34,035 nt of DNA from Tissierellia bacterium. GTDB taxonomy: Bacteria; Bacillota; Clostridia; Peptostreptococcales; Acidaminobacteraceae. Position 1 is the stretch's first letter; each line of letters opens with the position of its first letter. Shown here in pieces: positions 1-9,133 of this stretch. The stretch is from the NCBI GenBank assembly GCA_012799095.1, contig JAAZLX010000091.1, positions 1-34,035 on the forward strand, given 5' to 3'. The position numbers and the translations under genes are program-made. A model generated the notes under the pieces. The model did no database searches. It was not told the DNA's origin and saw nothing but the letters and a program-made list of their open reading frames with translations.

Positions 1-1
1 A

Positions 2-274
2 AGTCCTGAGATATTTCCCGACAATGTCTCTCCACATGTTTTGCGACACAGCAAAGCAATGCATCTTCTCCAATCTGGCGTAAATCTGATCTATATCCGT
101 GATTGGCTTGGCCATGTCAGCATAAAGACGACTGAAATTTATGCTCGTGCCAATCCCGAAATGAAACGCTCCGCACTGGAAAAGGCTGCAGTTGCTGTTA
201 TTCCGCAGAATTCACTCCCACCTTGGGCTGCTGACACATCACTCATGAATTTTTTGGAGGAACTTGGACGATGA
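2..274 (+). CDS. Tyrosine recombinase/phage integrase, C-terminal fragment (5' end outside window)
   Basis: Frame is open to the window start: SPEIFPDNVSPHVLRHSKAMHLLQSGVNLIYIRDWLGHVSIKTTEIYAR, containing the HxLRHS box, LGH and the terminal Tyr of the tyrosine recombinase fold. Confidence 0.85.
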   Translation, partial: SPEIFPDNVSPHVLRHSKAMHLLQSGVNLIYIRDWLGHVSIKTTEIYARANPEMKRSALEKAAVAVIPQNSLPPWAADTSLMNFLEELGR

Positions 275-330
275 TTTACAGTGTTTTTATGCGAAGTGAT
301 TTTAGTGTTTTTGCACCAATAGCAATATTT

Positions 331-477
331 TTACCCGTACTCTTCACATATTGGCTTTCGTTGCATAATGGGAGCGCCTTTATACTTTACCGTGCACTCT
401 GTAATCTCCGCGATTGCTGTAACCAGTCTCTTGTGTTCGCTACCCGTCACACAGTAATTCAATGTAAATGTGCTCAT
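331..477 (-). pseudogene. Truncated 48-aa ORF resembling small 'virulence-related' proteins of Firmicutes mobile elements
   Basis: Reverse-strand ORF MSTFTLNYCVTGSEHKRLVTAIAEITECTVKYKGAPIMQRKPICEEYG; the xYxVTGxExKRLVxAIxEIxxCxxKYxGAP pattern is recalled from that family; ends early. Confidence 0.45.
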
Positions 478-789
478 CTATTATTATCCTTTCTGCGTTT
501 CTGGCGTTTTTCATACCCTACGCACTACACATATAGCCATAGGAACTGTGATATAGCAAGCGAATTCAAGTACCTTTTCCGCTCTGCCCGTTGAAATAAT
601 AACGGACTATTTTTCACATAAATTGTGTATAGTACACCGCGTTCCTGTATCTCCAAAATGCATAATCCGCTTTCTCAAAATATAAATGTTGCCGACAACC
701 ACACGCAAACTTTATTTTGCAATTAGTCCAGAACTGTTGCAATAAACTATCTAGTGTGGTAATCTTGAAAAATAATTGAATACATCAAA

Positions 790-1035
790 GTGTTCCGGCG
801 GCTTACACTTTTTCATCGGGGAATAAGCTGAAAGGAGGTTGCCGCTGGATTTACTAGGGAACGCGGAGGCGCATTGCGCTTAACCGCACGGTACCGCCAC
901 TGTATGCGTGCATCCATTGCTCGTTGACGAAAGTCAGTCACTGTGTCTATTCATGGTAAGGCAGAGGAATGGATTGTGGATTTGACCACAAGCACGAGAG
1001 TCAGGAGACCGGCTTTGATACATAGCCAAACCTGC
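790..1035 (+). promoter_or_regulatory. Cobalamin (adenosylcobalamin-type) riboswitch aptamer
   Basis: Conserved elements in order: AGGGAA (approx. 857), GCCACTGTA (approx. 896) and a B12-box-like GAGTCAGGAGACCGGC (approx. 1000-1015); lies directly upstream of B12 genes. Outer ends approximate. Confidence 0.9.
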
Positions 1036-1071
1036 GGATTACGGGTTTTGCTAGACTTTGCGAGGAATCGG

Positions 1072-1107
1072 TCGCGGAGATGCTTTTAAAGCATCTCCGC
1101 GATTTTT
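1072..1107 (+). terminator. Rho-independent terminator, likely expression platform of the riboswitch
   Basis: Perfect 12-bp stem TCGCGGAGATGC / GCATCTCCGCGA, loop TTTTAAA, followed by TTTTT. Confidence 0.88.
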
Positions 1108-1195
1108 GTTGTTTGTTCCCGATGAGCAGCAAAACAGGACCTACAGAAAAGGTAACTCCCTGGGAATATAAAAACAATGAAATGGGGTGTCACAC

Positions 1196-2842
1196 ATGAA
1201 GAACACAAAACTTCTTACACTTTTGGTGGCGATCGCTTTGATGATTGCAGTATTTGCCGGATGCACAGCCAGCAACCCATCCGCTGATACAAGCGCGCCG
1301 CCCGCCGCCGAGTCAGACGATTACGAGGAAGGTACTTCTGAAACGGATACGATCGTCAACACCACCGCAGCCGATAAGGTCATCCTTGTGGCCAGTTTTG
1401 GTACAAGCTTTAATCAGAGCCGTAACCTTGCTATTGGCGGCATCGAAACCGCGATTAAAAACGCCTACCCTGATTATCAAGTGCGCCGGGCGTTCACCAG
1501 CAAGATCATTATTGATAAGCTGGACGAACGCGAGGGCCTAAAGATTGACAACATCGCCCAGGCCATGGACAGGCTGGTGTTGGACGGGGTTAAAGAGGTG
1601 GTTGTTCAGCCAACCACAGTTATGAACGGTTTTGAATATGACGATGTCATCGCAGAAATCGCACCGTACGCTGACAAGTTTGAAAGTCTCAAAGTCGGCA
1701 AGTGGTTGCTGGCCGATGAGAAGGATTATGACGAGGTTGCGGATCTGCTGGTACAGGAGACCTCCGGATTCAGATCAGAGGGAACAGCCATCGTATATAT
1801 GGGTCACGGCACCGAGCATGAGTCTGGCTCTATATACACGAAGCTCCAAGAGACCATGAATACAAAGGGATATAACGATTACATCATCGGAAAGGTGGAG
1901 CATGGAATTGAAATTGACCAGATTCAGGAGATTTTGTCCGGCATGGATGTCAGCAAGGTTGTGCTACGTCCGTTTATGATCGTGGCAGGAGATCACGCCA
2001 ACAATGATATGGCTAGCGATGAGGATGACTCATGGAAAATAATCCTTAAAGAAGATGGGTATACCGTAGAAACTGTCCTTGAGGGTCTGGGACAAATCAA
2101 GGGTATACAGGAGCTTTTCATTCGCCACATCAAAGAGGCGCTCGAAGGAGATTCTCTGAGCGTAACACCGACGGCATCAGCCGTCGGTGTTACCGCGAAC
2201 CGTATCCAAAACGGCACATATTCCGTTGAGGTTGATTCTGATACATCCATGTTCAAAATCGTGGATTGCAAATTGACTGTAGAGGACAATTCTATGACGG
2301 CAGTTATGACGCTGAGCGGGCAAGGCTACTCACCCCTCTACATGGGCAAGATAGAGGATGCTCAAACCGACGAGCAGAATCAAATCAGCCATGTTCTTGC
2401 AGACGAAAAATACAGCTTTACTGTTCCCGTCTCTGCGCTTGACATCAATATTGATTGTGCGGGGCGTGGTGTAAAAAGCGGAAATTGGTATGACCATGTT
2501 GTTGTGCTTAAGTCGGGAGGTCTCCCTGCCGAAGCCTTTGTTCCCTGCCAAGTAGACGCAACTATGGTCGGCGGCACGGGAAGAGCAAGCATCGAATCTA
2601 CCGCAACTTTGCTTTATCAAAACGGAACCGATATAGCGCGTATAGTCTGGAGTAGCTCGAACTATACATACATGCTGGTGGATGGCGTGGAATATCTGCC
2701 TGTTAACACAGAAGGCAACTCCACTTTTGAAATCCCAGTCAAATTCGATATTGATATGAAAGTAATTGCTTGCACTGTTGCCATGGGTAGCCCCAAAGAG
2801 ATCGAATACAGCCTTTATTTCGACTCTTCCTCAATTAAGTAA
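1196..2842 (+). CDS. cbiK: Extracytoplasmic CbiK-type chelatase lipoprotein with C-terminal surface-type domains
   Basis: Lipoprotein signal MKNTKLLTLLVAIALMIAVFAGC; CbiK motifs ILVASFGTS, VYMGHGTEHESGSIY, PFMIVAGDHANNDMASDEDDSWK; about 220 extra C-terminal residues. ORF track start 1187 is an upstream GTG. Confidence 0.85.
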   Translation: MKNTKLLTLLVAIALMIAVFAGCTASNPSADTSAPPAAESDDYEEGTSETDTIVNTTAADKVILVASFGTSFNQSRNLAIGGIETAIKNAYPDYQVRRAFTSKIIIDKLDEREGLKIDNIAQAMDRLVLDGVKEVVVQPTTVMNGFEYDDVIAEIAPYADKFESLKVGKWLLADEKDYDEVADLLVQETSGFRSEGTAIVYMGHGTEHESGSIYTKLQETMNTKGYNDYIIGKVEHGIEIDQIQEILSGMDVSKVVLRPFMIVAGDHANNDMASDEDDSWKIILKEDGYTVETVLEGLGQIKGIQELFIRHIKEALEGDSLSVTPTASAVGVTANRIQNGTYSVEVDSDTSMFKIVDCKLTVEDNSMTAVMTLSGQGYSPLYMGKIEDAQTDEQNQISHVLADEKYSFTVPVSALDINIDCAGRGVKSGNWYDHVVVLKSGGLPAEAFVPCQVDATMVGGTGRASIESTATLLYQNGTDIARIVWSSSNYTYMLVDGVEYLPVNTEGNSTFEIPVKFDIDMKVIACTVAMGSPKEIEYSLYFDSSSIK

Positions 2843-2843
2843 G

Positions 2844-3965
2844 ATGTGTAAAAAAATAATTGTAACTTTCATGCTGCTGATAACGCTTGCGGGATGTGCA
2901 TCGAAACCGGTTGCGGTCAATTTCGGTGATCTCGAAGTCGTGGGTAGCATGGAACTGGACTATGCGCAACAGTTTGGCGTGGATTATCTTGCCGATGGAT
3001 GCTCTCTGGTAACGATCAATGAAAGCGGCCGTTTTCTTATTGTTCCAGAGGGACAGGAACCTCCGCATGGTATTGATAGCGACATCACAGTCCTGCGGCA
3101 GCCGATAGAAAACATATATCTCGCGGCGACTTCAGCCATGTGCTTATTTGACGCCTTGGATGGCTTGGGGCATATCTCCATGTCAGGCACAAGAGCAGAT
3201 GGATGGTATATTGAAAACGCACGGGATGCCATGGAGCGCGGCGATATTGCATACGCCGGCAAGTATAGCGCCCCGGACTATGAGATGCTGATCGCACAAA
3301 ACTGCGGCTTGGCGATTCAATCAACCATGATTTATCATAAGCCGGAGGTTCAGGAAAAGCTGGAGACATTAGGCATCTCGGTATTGGTGGAGCGTTCTAG
3401 TTATGAGCCGCATCCGTTGGGGAGAACTGAGTGGATTAAGCTGTACGGCTTGCTCTGCGAAAAAGAAAAGTTAGCCGAATCCTTGTTTCATGAACAAACA
3501 GCTTATCTCGCCGGACTCTCATCGCAGAGCACAGGCAAGACTGTTGCGTTCTTTTACATCAGCTCATCCGGCGGTGTCGTTGCGCGTAAAAGTGGTGATT
3601 ATGCTGTAAAGATGATTGAACTTGCTGGCGGCGAGTATGTGTTTGCCGATATCGGAAATCAGAGCAGCGCTACAGGGTCAGTCAATTTTGAGATGGAGCG
3701 CTTCTATTTAGAGGCTAAGGACGCTGACATCATAATATACAACAGTTCCATCGACGGTGAAGTGCACACACTGGATGAGTTGTTGGCAAAAAGCCATTTG
3801 CTTGCCGATTTCAAGGCGGTGCAAAGCGGAGATGTCTGGTGTACAAGCAAGAATCTTTTTCAAGAAACAACGGAGTTCGGGCTTATGATTTCGGACATGA
3901 ACCGGATGTTTTCAGACGATCTTGGGGGCTTAACAGAGCTTAACTATTATTATAAATTGCGGTGA
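2844..3965 (+). CDS. ABC transporter substrate-binding lipoprotein (FecB/BtuF-like)
   Basis: Signal with lipobox MCKKIIVTFMLLITLAGC; periplasmic-binding-protein fold pattern (AATSAMCLFDALDGLG, EYVFADIG); followed by FecCD permease and ATPase genes. Confidence 0.8.
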   Translation: MCKKIIVTFMLLITLAGCASKPVAVNFGDLEVVGSMELDYAQQFGVDYLADGCSLVTINESGRFLIVPEGQEPPHGIDSDITVLRQPIENIYLAATSAMCLFDALDGLGHISMSGTRADGWYIENARDAMERGDIAYAGKYSAPDYEMLIAQNCGLAIQSTMIYHKPEVQEKLETLGISVLVERSSYEPHPLGRTEWIKLYGLLCEKEKLAESLFHEQTAYLAGLSSQSTGKTVAFFYISSSGGVVARKSGDYAVKMIELAGGEYVFADIGNQSSATGSVNFEMERFYLEAKDADIIIYNSSIDGEVHTLDELLAKSHLLADFKAVQSGDVWCTSKNLFQETTEFGLMISDMNRMFSDDLGGLTELNYYYKLR

Positions 3966-3969
3966 TGGG

Positions 3970-4986
3970 ATGAAAAAAGGTACAGCGAAAAGAGATATTC
4001 GGTACGTGCGTTACTTGATTGTAACGCTTGTGCTTCTGCTTCTTTTTGCCGCACTGATAGCACTGAATATTGGAATCGGCAGTATTAAGATTTCGCTTGG
4101 GGATGTATTGAAAGCTGGCACTATTGAATACGATATTCTCTGGAAAGTGCGGCTGCCGCGTATGGTTGCTGGCATCATCCTGGGCGGTGCGCTGGCGCTG
4201 TCGGGTTTTTTACTCCAGACCTTCTTTAATAACCCTATTGCCAGTCCGTTTGTGCTGGGTATATCCTCCGGAGCGAAGTTGGTTGTTGCACTCGTCATGG
4301 TGTTTGTACTCAGCAAGGGTTCTACCGTAAACTCCGCAACGATGGTTTTATCAGCGTTTGTCGGGGCGATGCTTTCCATGGGATTCGTTCTTTTGATTGC
4401 CAGACGGGTGAAACGTGCGTCAGTGCTCATTATCAGTGGCGTAATGATCGGCTATATATGCTCGGCCATTACCGATTTTATTATTACATTTGCAAGCGAT
4501 GAAAGCATTGTCAATCTGCACCATTGGTCGCAGGGTAGCTTTTCGGGAACATCATGGGGCGACGTCCGGGTGATGGCGATAGTTGTGCTTATTGCGTCTG
4601 TTTTTACATTTACTCTGTCGAAACCCATCGGTGCGTACCAGCTTGGGGAACAATACGCGCAGAGTGTTGGAGTGAATATCAAGACTTTTCGGATTATCCT
4701 TGTATTGCTATCCAGTATTTTATGCGCAAGTGTAACAGCTTTTGCGGGGCCGATTTCGTTCGTTGGGGTTGCCGTTCCTCACCTTATCAAGGCATTTACA
4801 AGGACGTCCAAGCCGCACATTGTAATCCCATTGTGTTTTCTTGGCGGCGCTGTGTTCTGCTTGGGATGTGATTTAATTGCCCGTACTGTTTATGCGCCAG
4901 TAGAAATGAGCATCAGCTCCGTCAGCTCACTGTTCGGTGCGCCTATTGTCATTTGGATTATGGCGAGAAGGGTGGCGCGTGATTGA
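3970..4986 (+). CDS. FecCD-family ABC transporter permease
   Basis: Multispan protein with RLPRMVAGIILGGALALSGFLLQTFFNNPIASPFVLGISSGA and GPISFVGVAVPHLIK motifs. Confidence 0.93.
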   Translation: MKKGTAKRDIRYVRYLIVTLVLLLLFAALIALNIGIGSIKISLGDVLKAGTIEYDILWKVRLPRMVAGIILGGALALSGFLLQTFFNNPIASPFVLGISSGAKLVVALVMVFVLSKGSTVNSATMVLSAFVGAMLSMGFVLLIARRVKRASVLIISGVMIGYICSAITDFIITFASDESIVNLHHWSQGSFSGTSWGDVRVMAIVVLIASVFTFTLSKPIGAYQLGEQYAQSVGVNIKTFRIILVLLSSILCASVTAFAGPISFVGVAVPHLIKAFTRTSKPHIVIPLCFLGGAVFCLGCDLIARTVYAPVEMSISSVSSLFGAPIVIWIMARRVARD

Positions 4987-5744
4987 TGGAATATTTCTTT
5001 AAGACAGAAAACCTTACTGTTGGCTACGACGGCAAGCCTATTGTAAATAATATTGATGTGTCTATCAAAAAAGGTCAGATACTTAGCCTTATCGGCCCAA
5101 ACGGTTCAGGGAAATCGACTATATTAAAAAGCATTACAAAGCAGCTAAAAGTCATCGATGGAGTGGTATTTCTCAGCGGCAGTCCCATTAACGATATCAA
5201 CTCACGGGATATGGCTCGTCGTGCAGCTGTGGTGCTAACTGAACGCCCCAAGCCGGAGCTTATGACTTGTGGGGATGTGGTAGCGATTGGCCGATATCCG
5301 TACACAGGTATGCTTGGAATCCTGTCCGCTTCAGATAAGGAAAAGATCAATGAGGCATTGTGTTTAGTCAACGCTCTTGATCTGAAAGACCGATGTTTTT
5401 CGGAAGTTAGTGATGGACAACTTCAAAGAATTATGTTAGCGAGGGCAATATGTCAAGAGCCGGAAATTATTATTTTGGATGAACCAGTATCGTTTTTGGA
5501 CATACGTTATGCTGTTGAAATATTAGATATTTTACGCCGTATGGCCAGTGAGCGGGGCGTGACCGTCATTATGTCGCTGCATGAACTTAACTATGCTAAG
5601 CGCGTGTCAGACCGTGTAATGTGCGTCAAGGATGGCTATATGTTGCACCTTGACACGCCGGAGGCTGTTTTTACAAAAGAAATCATCAGCCGGCTGTATG
5701 ATCTATCGGACGGTGTCTATGCCGAGCTTTTCGGAGGATTATGA
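4986..5744 (+). CDS. ABC transporter ATP-binding protein (FecE/BtuD-like)
   Basis: Walker A GPNGSGKST, signature VSDGQLQR, Walker B IIILDEP. Confidence 0.93.
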   Translation: MEYFFKTENLTVGYDGKPIVNNIDVSIKKGQILSLIGPNGSGKSTILKSITKQLKVIDGVVFLSGSPINDINSRDMARRAAVVLTERPKPELMTCGDVVAIGRYPYTGMLGILSASDKEKINEALCLVNALDLKDRCFSEVSDGQLQRIMLARAICQEPEIIILDEPVSFLDIRYAVEILDILRRMASERGVTVIMSLHELNYAKRVSDRVMCVKDGYMLHLDTPEAVFTKEIISRLYDLSDGVYAELFGGL

Positions 5745-5745
5745 G

Positions 5746-6843
5746 ATGAACACTCGTTTTGTTGGAGGTAAATTGCTGCGCCGTGGCTACACAACCGGTA
5801 GCTGTGCAGCGGCTGCGGCAAAAGCTGCGGCTACCATGCTACTGACTGGAACTCTATACAATGAGGTGACGCTCACGACACCTGCTGGAATCGTTCTGGC
5901 ATTGGATGTGTTGGATGCCAATTTTACACCGAGCAGTGTTTGCTGCGCTATTCAAAAAGATAGCGGCGACGACCCGGACATCACAAATGGATGTCTTGTA
6001 TACGCCCATGTATCGCTTGCGCCCGCGGGGATCGCTATCAGCGGCGGCGAAGGGATCGGGCAAGTGACCAAGCCCGGACTCGATCAGCCCGTTGGTGCTC
6101 ACGCAATTAACACGGTACCACGACGGATGATCGATGACGAGTGCAAAGCTGTATGTGCGAAGTATGGCTATGACGGCGGCCTGTGTGTCATCATCTCCAT
6201 ACCTGGAGGCGAGGAATTGGCACGGCGTACATTCAATCCGCGCATGGGCATCGTGGGTGGATTATCCGTACTCGGCACTACGGGTATCGTGGAGCCTATG
6301 AGTGAAAAAGCCGTTGTCGATACCTTTCGGGCGGAACTCAGCGTACTGTACGAAGCCGGACATCGAAACATAACCCTTACCATAGGCAATTATGGCGAGG
6401 AATTCGCACGAACCAGAATGCATCTGCCGCTTGAATCACATGTAAAATGCTCGAACTTCATTGGAGAGACTTTGGCGGCAGCAGCGGAGAAGGGGTTCAA
6501 GAAAGCCCTTCTAATCGGGCATATCGGAAAGCTCTGCAAGCTGGGAATAGGCATCACCAACACCCACTCAAGTTATGGCGATGGGCGGATGGAAACGCTG
6601 ATTGCCTGTGCGTTGGAAGCGGGCGCAAGCCTTGATACACTTCTTAAAATACAGGAGTGTGTAAGTACCGATGCTGCATTGGAGTGCTTGCAAGACGCTG
6701 GCCTTCTGCAAGAGAGTATGCGGTTGCTTTCCGACAGGATTAAGTACACCCTTGAGCGGCATATTGCCGCACACCTAGATATTAGCTTAGTATGTTTTAA
6801 GGGAATGGGAGAGAAAATGGAGGAGTTGTTTCGGTATGATTAA
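5746..6843 (+). CDS. cbiD: Cobalt-precorrin-5B (C1)-methyltransferase CbiD
   Basis: LRRGYTTGSCAAAAAKAAA start and GGLSVLGTTGIVEPMSEKA motif; internal ATG at 5746 preceded by GGAGG. Confidence 0.95.
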   Translation: MNTRFVGGKLLRRGYTTGSCAAAAAKAAATMLLTGTLYNEVTLTTPAGIVLALDVLDANFTPSSVCCAIQKDSGDDPDITNGCLVYAHVSLAPAGIAISGGEGIGQVTKPGLDQPVGAHAINTVPRRMIDDECKAVCAKYGYDGGLCVIISIPGGEELARRTFNPRMGIVGGLSVLGTTGIVEPMSEKAVVDTFRAELSVLYEAGHRNITLTIGNYGEEFARTRMHLPLESHVKCSNFIGETLAAAAEKGFKKALLIGHIGKLCKLGIGITNTHSSYGDGRMETLIACALEAGASLDTLLKIQECVSTDAALECLQDAGLLQESMRLLSDRIKYTLERHIAAHLDISLVCFKGMGEKMEELFRYD

Positions 6844-7597
6844 AGTGCATTTTGTAGGGGCGGGTCCTGGCGCGTCCGATTTAATTACTCTGCGGGGTAA
6901 GTCACTTCTTGAAAGAGCAGATGTCATTATCTATGCGGGGTCGCTTGTCAATCCTGAACTGCTTGCTTATGCAAAGCAAGCATGTGAGATATACAACAGC
7001 GCCGAAATGACACTCGATGAGGTGATCGACATCATACAAGCCGCAGTGGAAGTCGGCAAAGCTGTCGTGCGGCTGCACACGGGCGATCCGAGCCTTTACG
7101 GCGCTATACGGGAGCAGATGGACAAACTGAGCATTCTAGGTATCAGCTATGAGATATGTCCCGGCGTGTCCAGCTTTAATGCCGCCGCCGCATCCTTGCA
7201 GGCGGAATACACCCTGCCCGGCATAACACAAACCGTAATTATTACAAGAGCGGCGGGTAAAACACCAGTGCCGGAATGCGAAGGTATTCGCGCGTTGGCC
7301 TCTCATGGGGCGACCATGGTGCTGTTTCTGAGCGTGGGATTGCTAGAAACGGTATCGAAAGACCTGATCGCCGGAGGATACGCTCCCGATACACCGGCTG
7401 TCATCGTTTACAAAGCGAGCTGGCCGGAGGAAAGAATCGTGCGATGTAGTGTTCAGACACTTTCTAAAAGTGCAATCGAAAATAAAATTACAAAAACAGC
7501 ATTGATCTGCGTAGGTAATTTCTTGGGGGATACTTACGAATTATCCCGGTTGTACGCCCCGGATTTTTCCACAGAGTATCGGAGGGCGAAGGAATGA
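6836..7597 (+). CDS. cbiF: Cobalt-precorrin-4 C11-methyltransferase CbiF
   Basis: VHFVGAGPGASDLITLRG, YAGSLVNPELL, RLHTGDPSLYGAIREQMD. Confidence 0.95.
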   Translation: MIKVHFVGAGPGASDLITLRGKSLLERADVIIYAGSLVNPELLAYAKQACEIYNSAEMTLDEVIDIIQAAVEVGKAVVRLHTGDPSLYGAIREQMDKLSILGISYEICPGVSSFNAAAASLQAEYTLPGITQTVIITRAAGKTPVPECEGIRALASHGATMVLFLSVGLLETVSKDLIAGGYAPDTPAVIVYKASWPEERIVRCSVQTLSKSAIENKITKTALICVGNFLGDTYELSRLYAPDFSTEYRRAKE

Positions 7598-8409
7598 GGA
7601 TAGCGGCCATCGCTTTTTCGGCTTGCGGTGCGGTTCTTATGGATCGGCTTATGGCTCTGACTACGCAAGGGCATGAGGTCGATGGCTATATAACGGTACG
7701 TCATGCCGAGGGAACGGCGTTTGAGCCATTCGATTCCGTATATGAAATCACATCACGGCTGTTTCACCGCACAGACGCTCTTTTGTTTATCGGCGCTTGC
7801 GGCATCGCAGTTCGCTCTATTGCTCCGCTGATTAAAAGCAAGCTGTCTGATCCCGCCGTGGTTGTATGCGACGAAACAGGGCGTTTTGCCATCAGTTTGC
7901 TCTCGGGACATGCGGGAGGGGCTAACGGGCTAACAGAACAAGTCGCCGGACTTATCGGAGCGGTCCCCGTTATCACGACGGCCAGCGATTCCCATGCTAT
8001 TCTTGGAGACGCGCAGCAGCCGCGAAACCTAGTCCTGGGGATTGGATGTCGTCGAGGAACTCCGGCGGAAACCATCGAGCGTGCGGCGACAATCCTGCTG
8101 TGGGATCAACAAATTCCCCTTGCCCGCGTCTGCGAGGTTGCCACGATTGATGTGAAGCGAAACGAGGAGGGCTTGCTCGGTTTCACAAAGGCACATAAGC
8201 TTCCGTTGCGGTTCTATTCGGCGGAGGAGCTGAAAAAGGTTGATGGCGAGTTTATGTCATCAGAAATGGTCTTGAAGACTGTCGGCGTTGACAATGTTTG
8301 CGAACGTGCCGCTACACTATGCGGCGGTACAGGCAAGCTGATACTGAGAAAAACCGCTAAAGACGGCGTAACAGTAGCGGTATTTGAGAGGGAGATCAAC
8401 CATGAATAA
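7594..8409 (+). CDS. cbiG: Cobalt-precorrin-5A hydrolase CbiG
   Basis: IGACGIAVRSIAPLIKSKLSDPAVVVCDETGRFAISLLSGHAGGAN and LVLGIGCRRGTPAETIE. Confidence 0.93.
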   Translation: MRIAAIAFSACGAVLMDRLMALTTQGHEVDGYITVRHAEGTAFEPFDSVYEITSRLFHRTDALLFIGACGIAVRSIAPLIKSKLSDPAVVVCDETGRFAISLLSGHAGGANGLTEQVAGLIGAVPVITTASDSHAILGDAQQPRNLVLGIGCRRGTPAETIERAATILLWDQQIPLARVCEVATIDVKRNEEGLLGFTKAHKLPLRFYSAEELKKVDGEFMSSEMVLKTVGVDNVCERAATLCGGTGKLILRKTAKDGVTVAVFEREINHE

Positions 8410-9133
8410 ACTATATGTAATCGGCTTCGGTCCGGGCGACGAGGGCAACATGACGGGATCATGCATGAAATATCTGAGTAAATCCGATGTGATTGTAGGC
8501 TATTCGGGTTATACAAAGCTGCTGCGCACTATATTCCCGGATAAGAGCTATCATGAAACCGGTATGACGCAGGAGACAGAGCGCTGCCGTTATGCAATTA
8601 AGTTAGCCGAAGAGGGCAAAACCGTGAGCGTTGTTTCAAGCGGCGACAGCGGCGTTTATGGTATGGCAAGCCTGATTTTTGAACTTGCAGAGAATGTACG
8701 GGATGTTGTGATTGAGGTTATACCCGGCGTGACGGCAGCGGTCAGTGGAGCTGCGCTGCTTGGTGCGCCGCTCGGTCATGATTTTGCTGTAATCAGCTTA
8801 AGCGACCTGCTGACCCCGTGGGAAGTCATTGAAAGGCGTTTGCGCGCCGCAGCGAATGGCGATTTTGCAATATGCCTGTACAATCCGGGGAGTAAAAAAA
8901 GGGCGGGACATCTGTCAAGCGCGTGCGACATATTGCTGGAGAGCCTGCCGACCGACCGCTTGTGCGGTATCGCACGCGATATCGGCCGCGATGGGCAGTC
9001 CATATCCCTGATGACGCTGGAACAGCTTCGAGGAGTAAAGGCTGATATGACTGAAACGGTTTTCATTGGCAACTCAGGGACGCGCCAGATTCGTGACCGC
9101 ATGATTACGCCAAGAGGATATCGGGGTGATTAA
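8402..9133 (+). CDS. cbiH: Cobalt-precorrin-3B C17-methyltransferase CbiH
   Basis: MNKLYVIGFGPGDEGNMT, VVSSGDSGVYGMASLIFE, CLYNPGSKKR. Confidence 0.94.
   Translation: MNKLYVIGFGPGDEGNMTGSCMKYLSKSDVIVGYSGYTKLLRTIFPDKSYHETGMTQETERCRYAIKLAEEGKTVSVVSSGDSGVYGMASLIFELAENVRDVVIEVIPGVTAAVSGAALLGAPLGHDFAVISLSDLLTPWEVIERRLRAAANGDFAICLYNPGSKKRAGHLSSACDILLESLPTDRLCGIARDIGRDGQSISLMTLEQLRGVKADMTETVFIGNSGTRQIRDRMITPRGYRGD

Noticed and set aside
271-594. 107-aa plus-strand ORF
   Set aside because: Low-complexity hydrophobic/Cys-rich translation without family features; it is antisense to the recognisable relic at 331-477.
6960-6982. 9-bp hairpin TGCTTGCTT-ATGCA-AAGCAAGCA in cbiF
   Set aside because: A stem of this size is expected about once by chance in a window this long.
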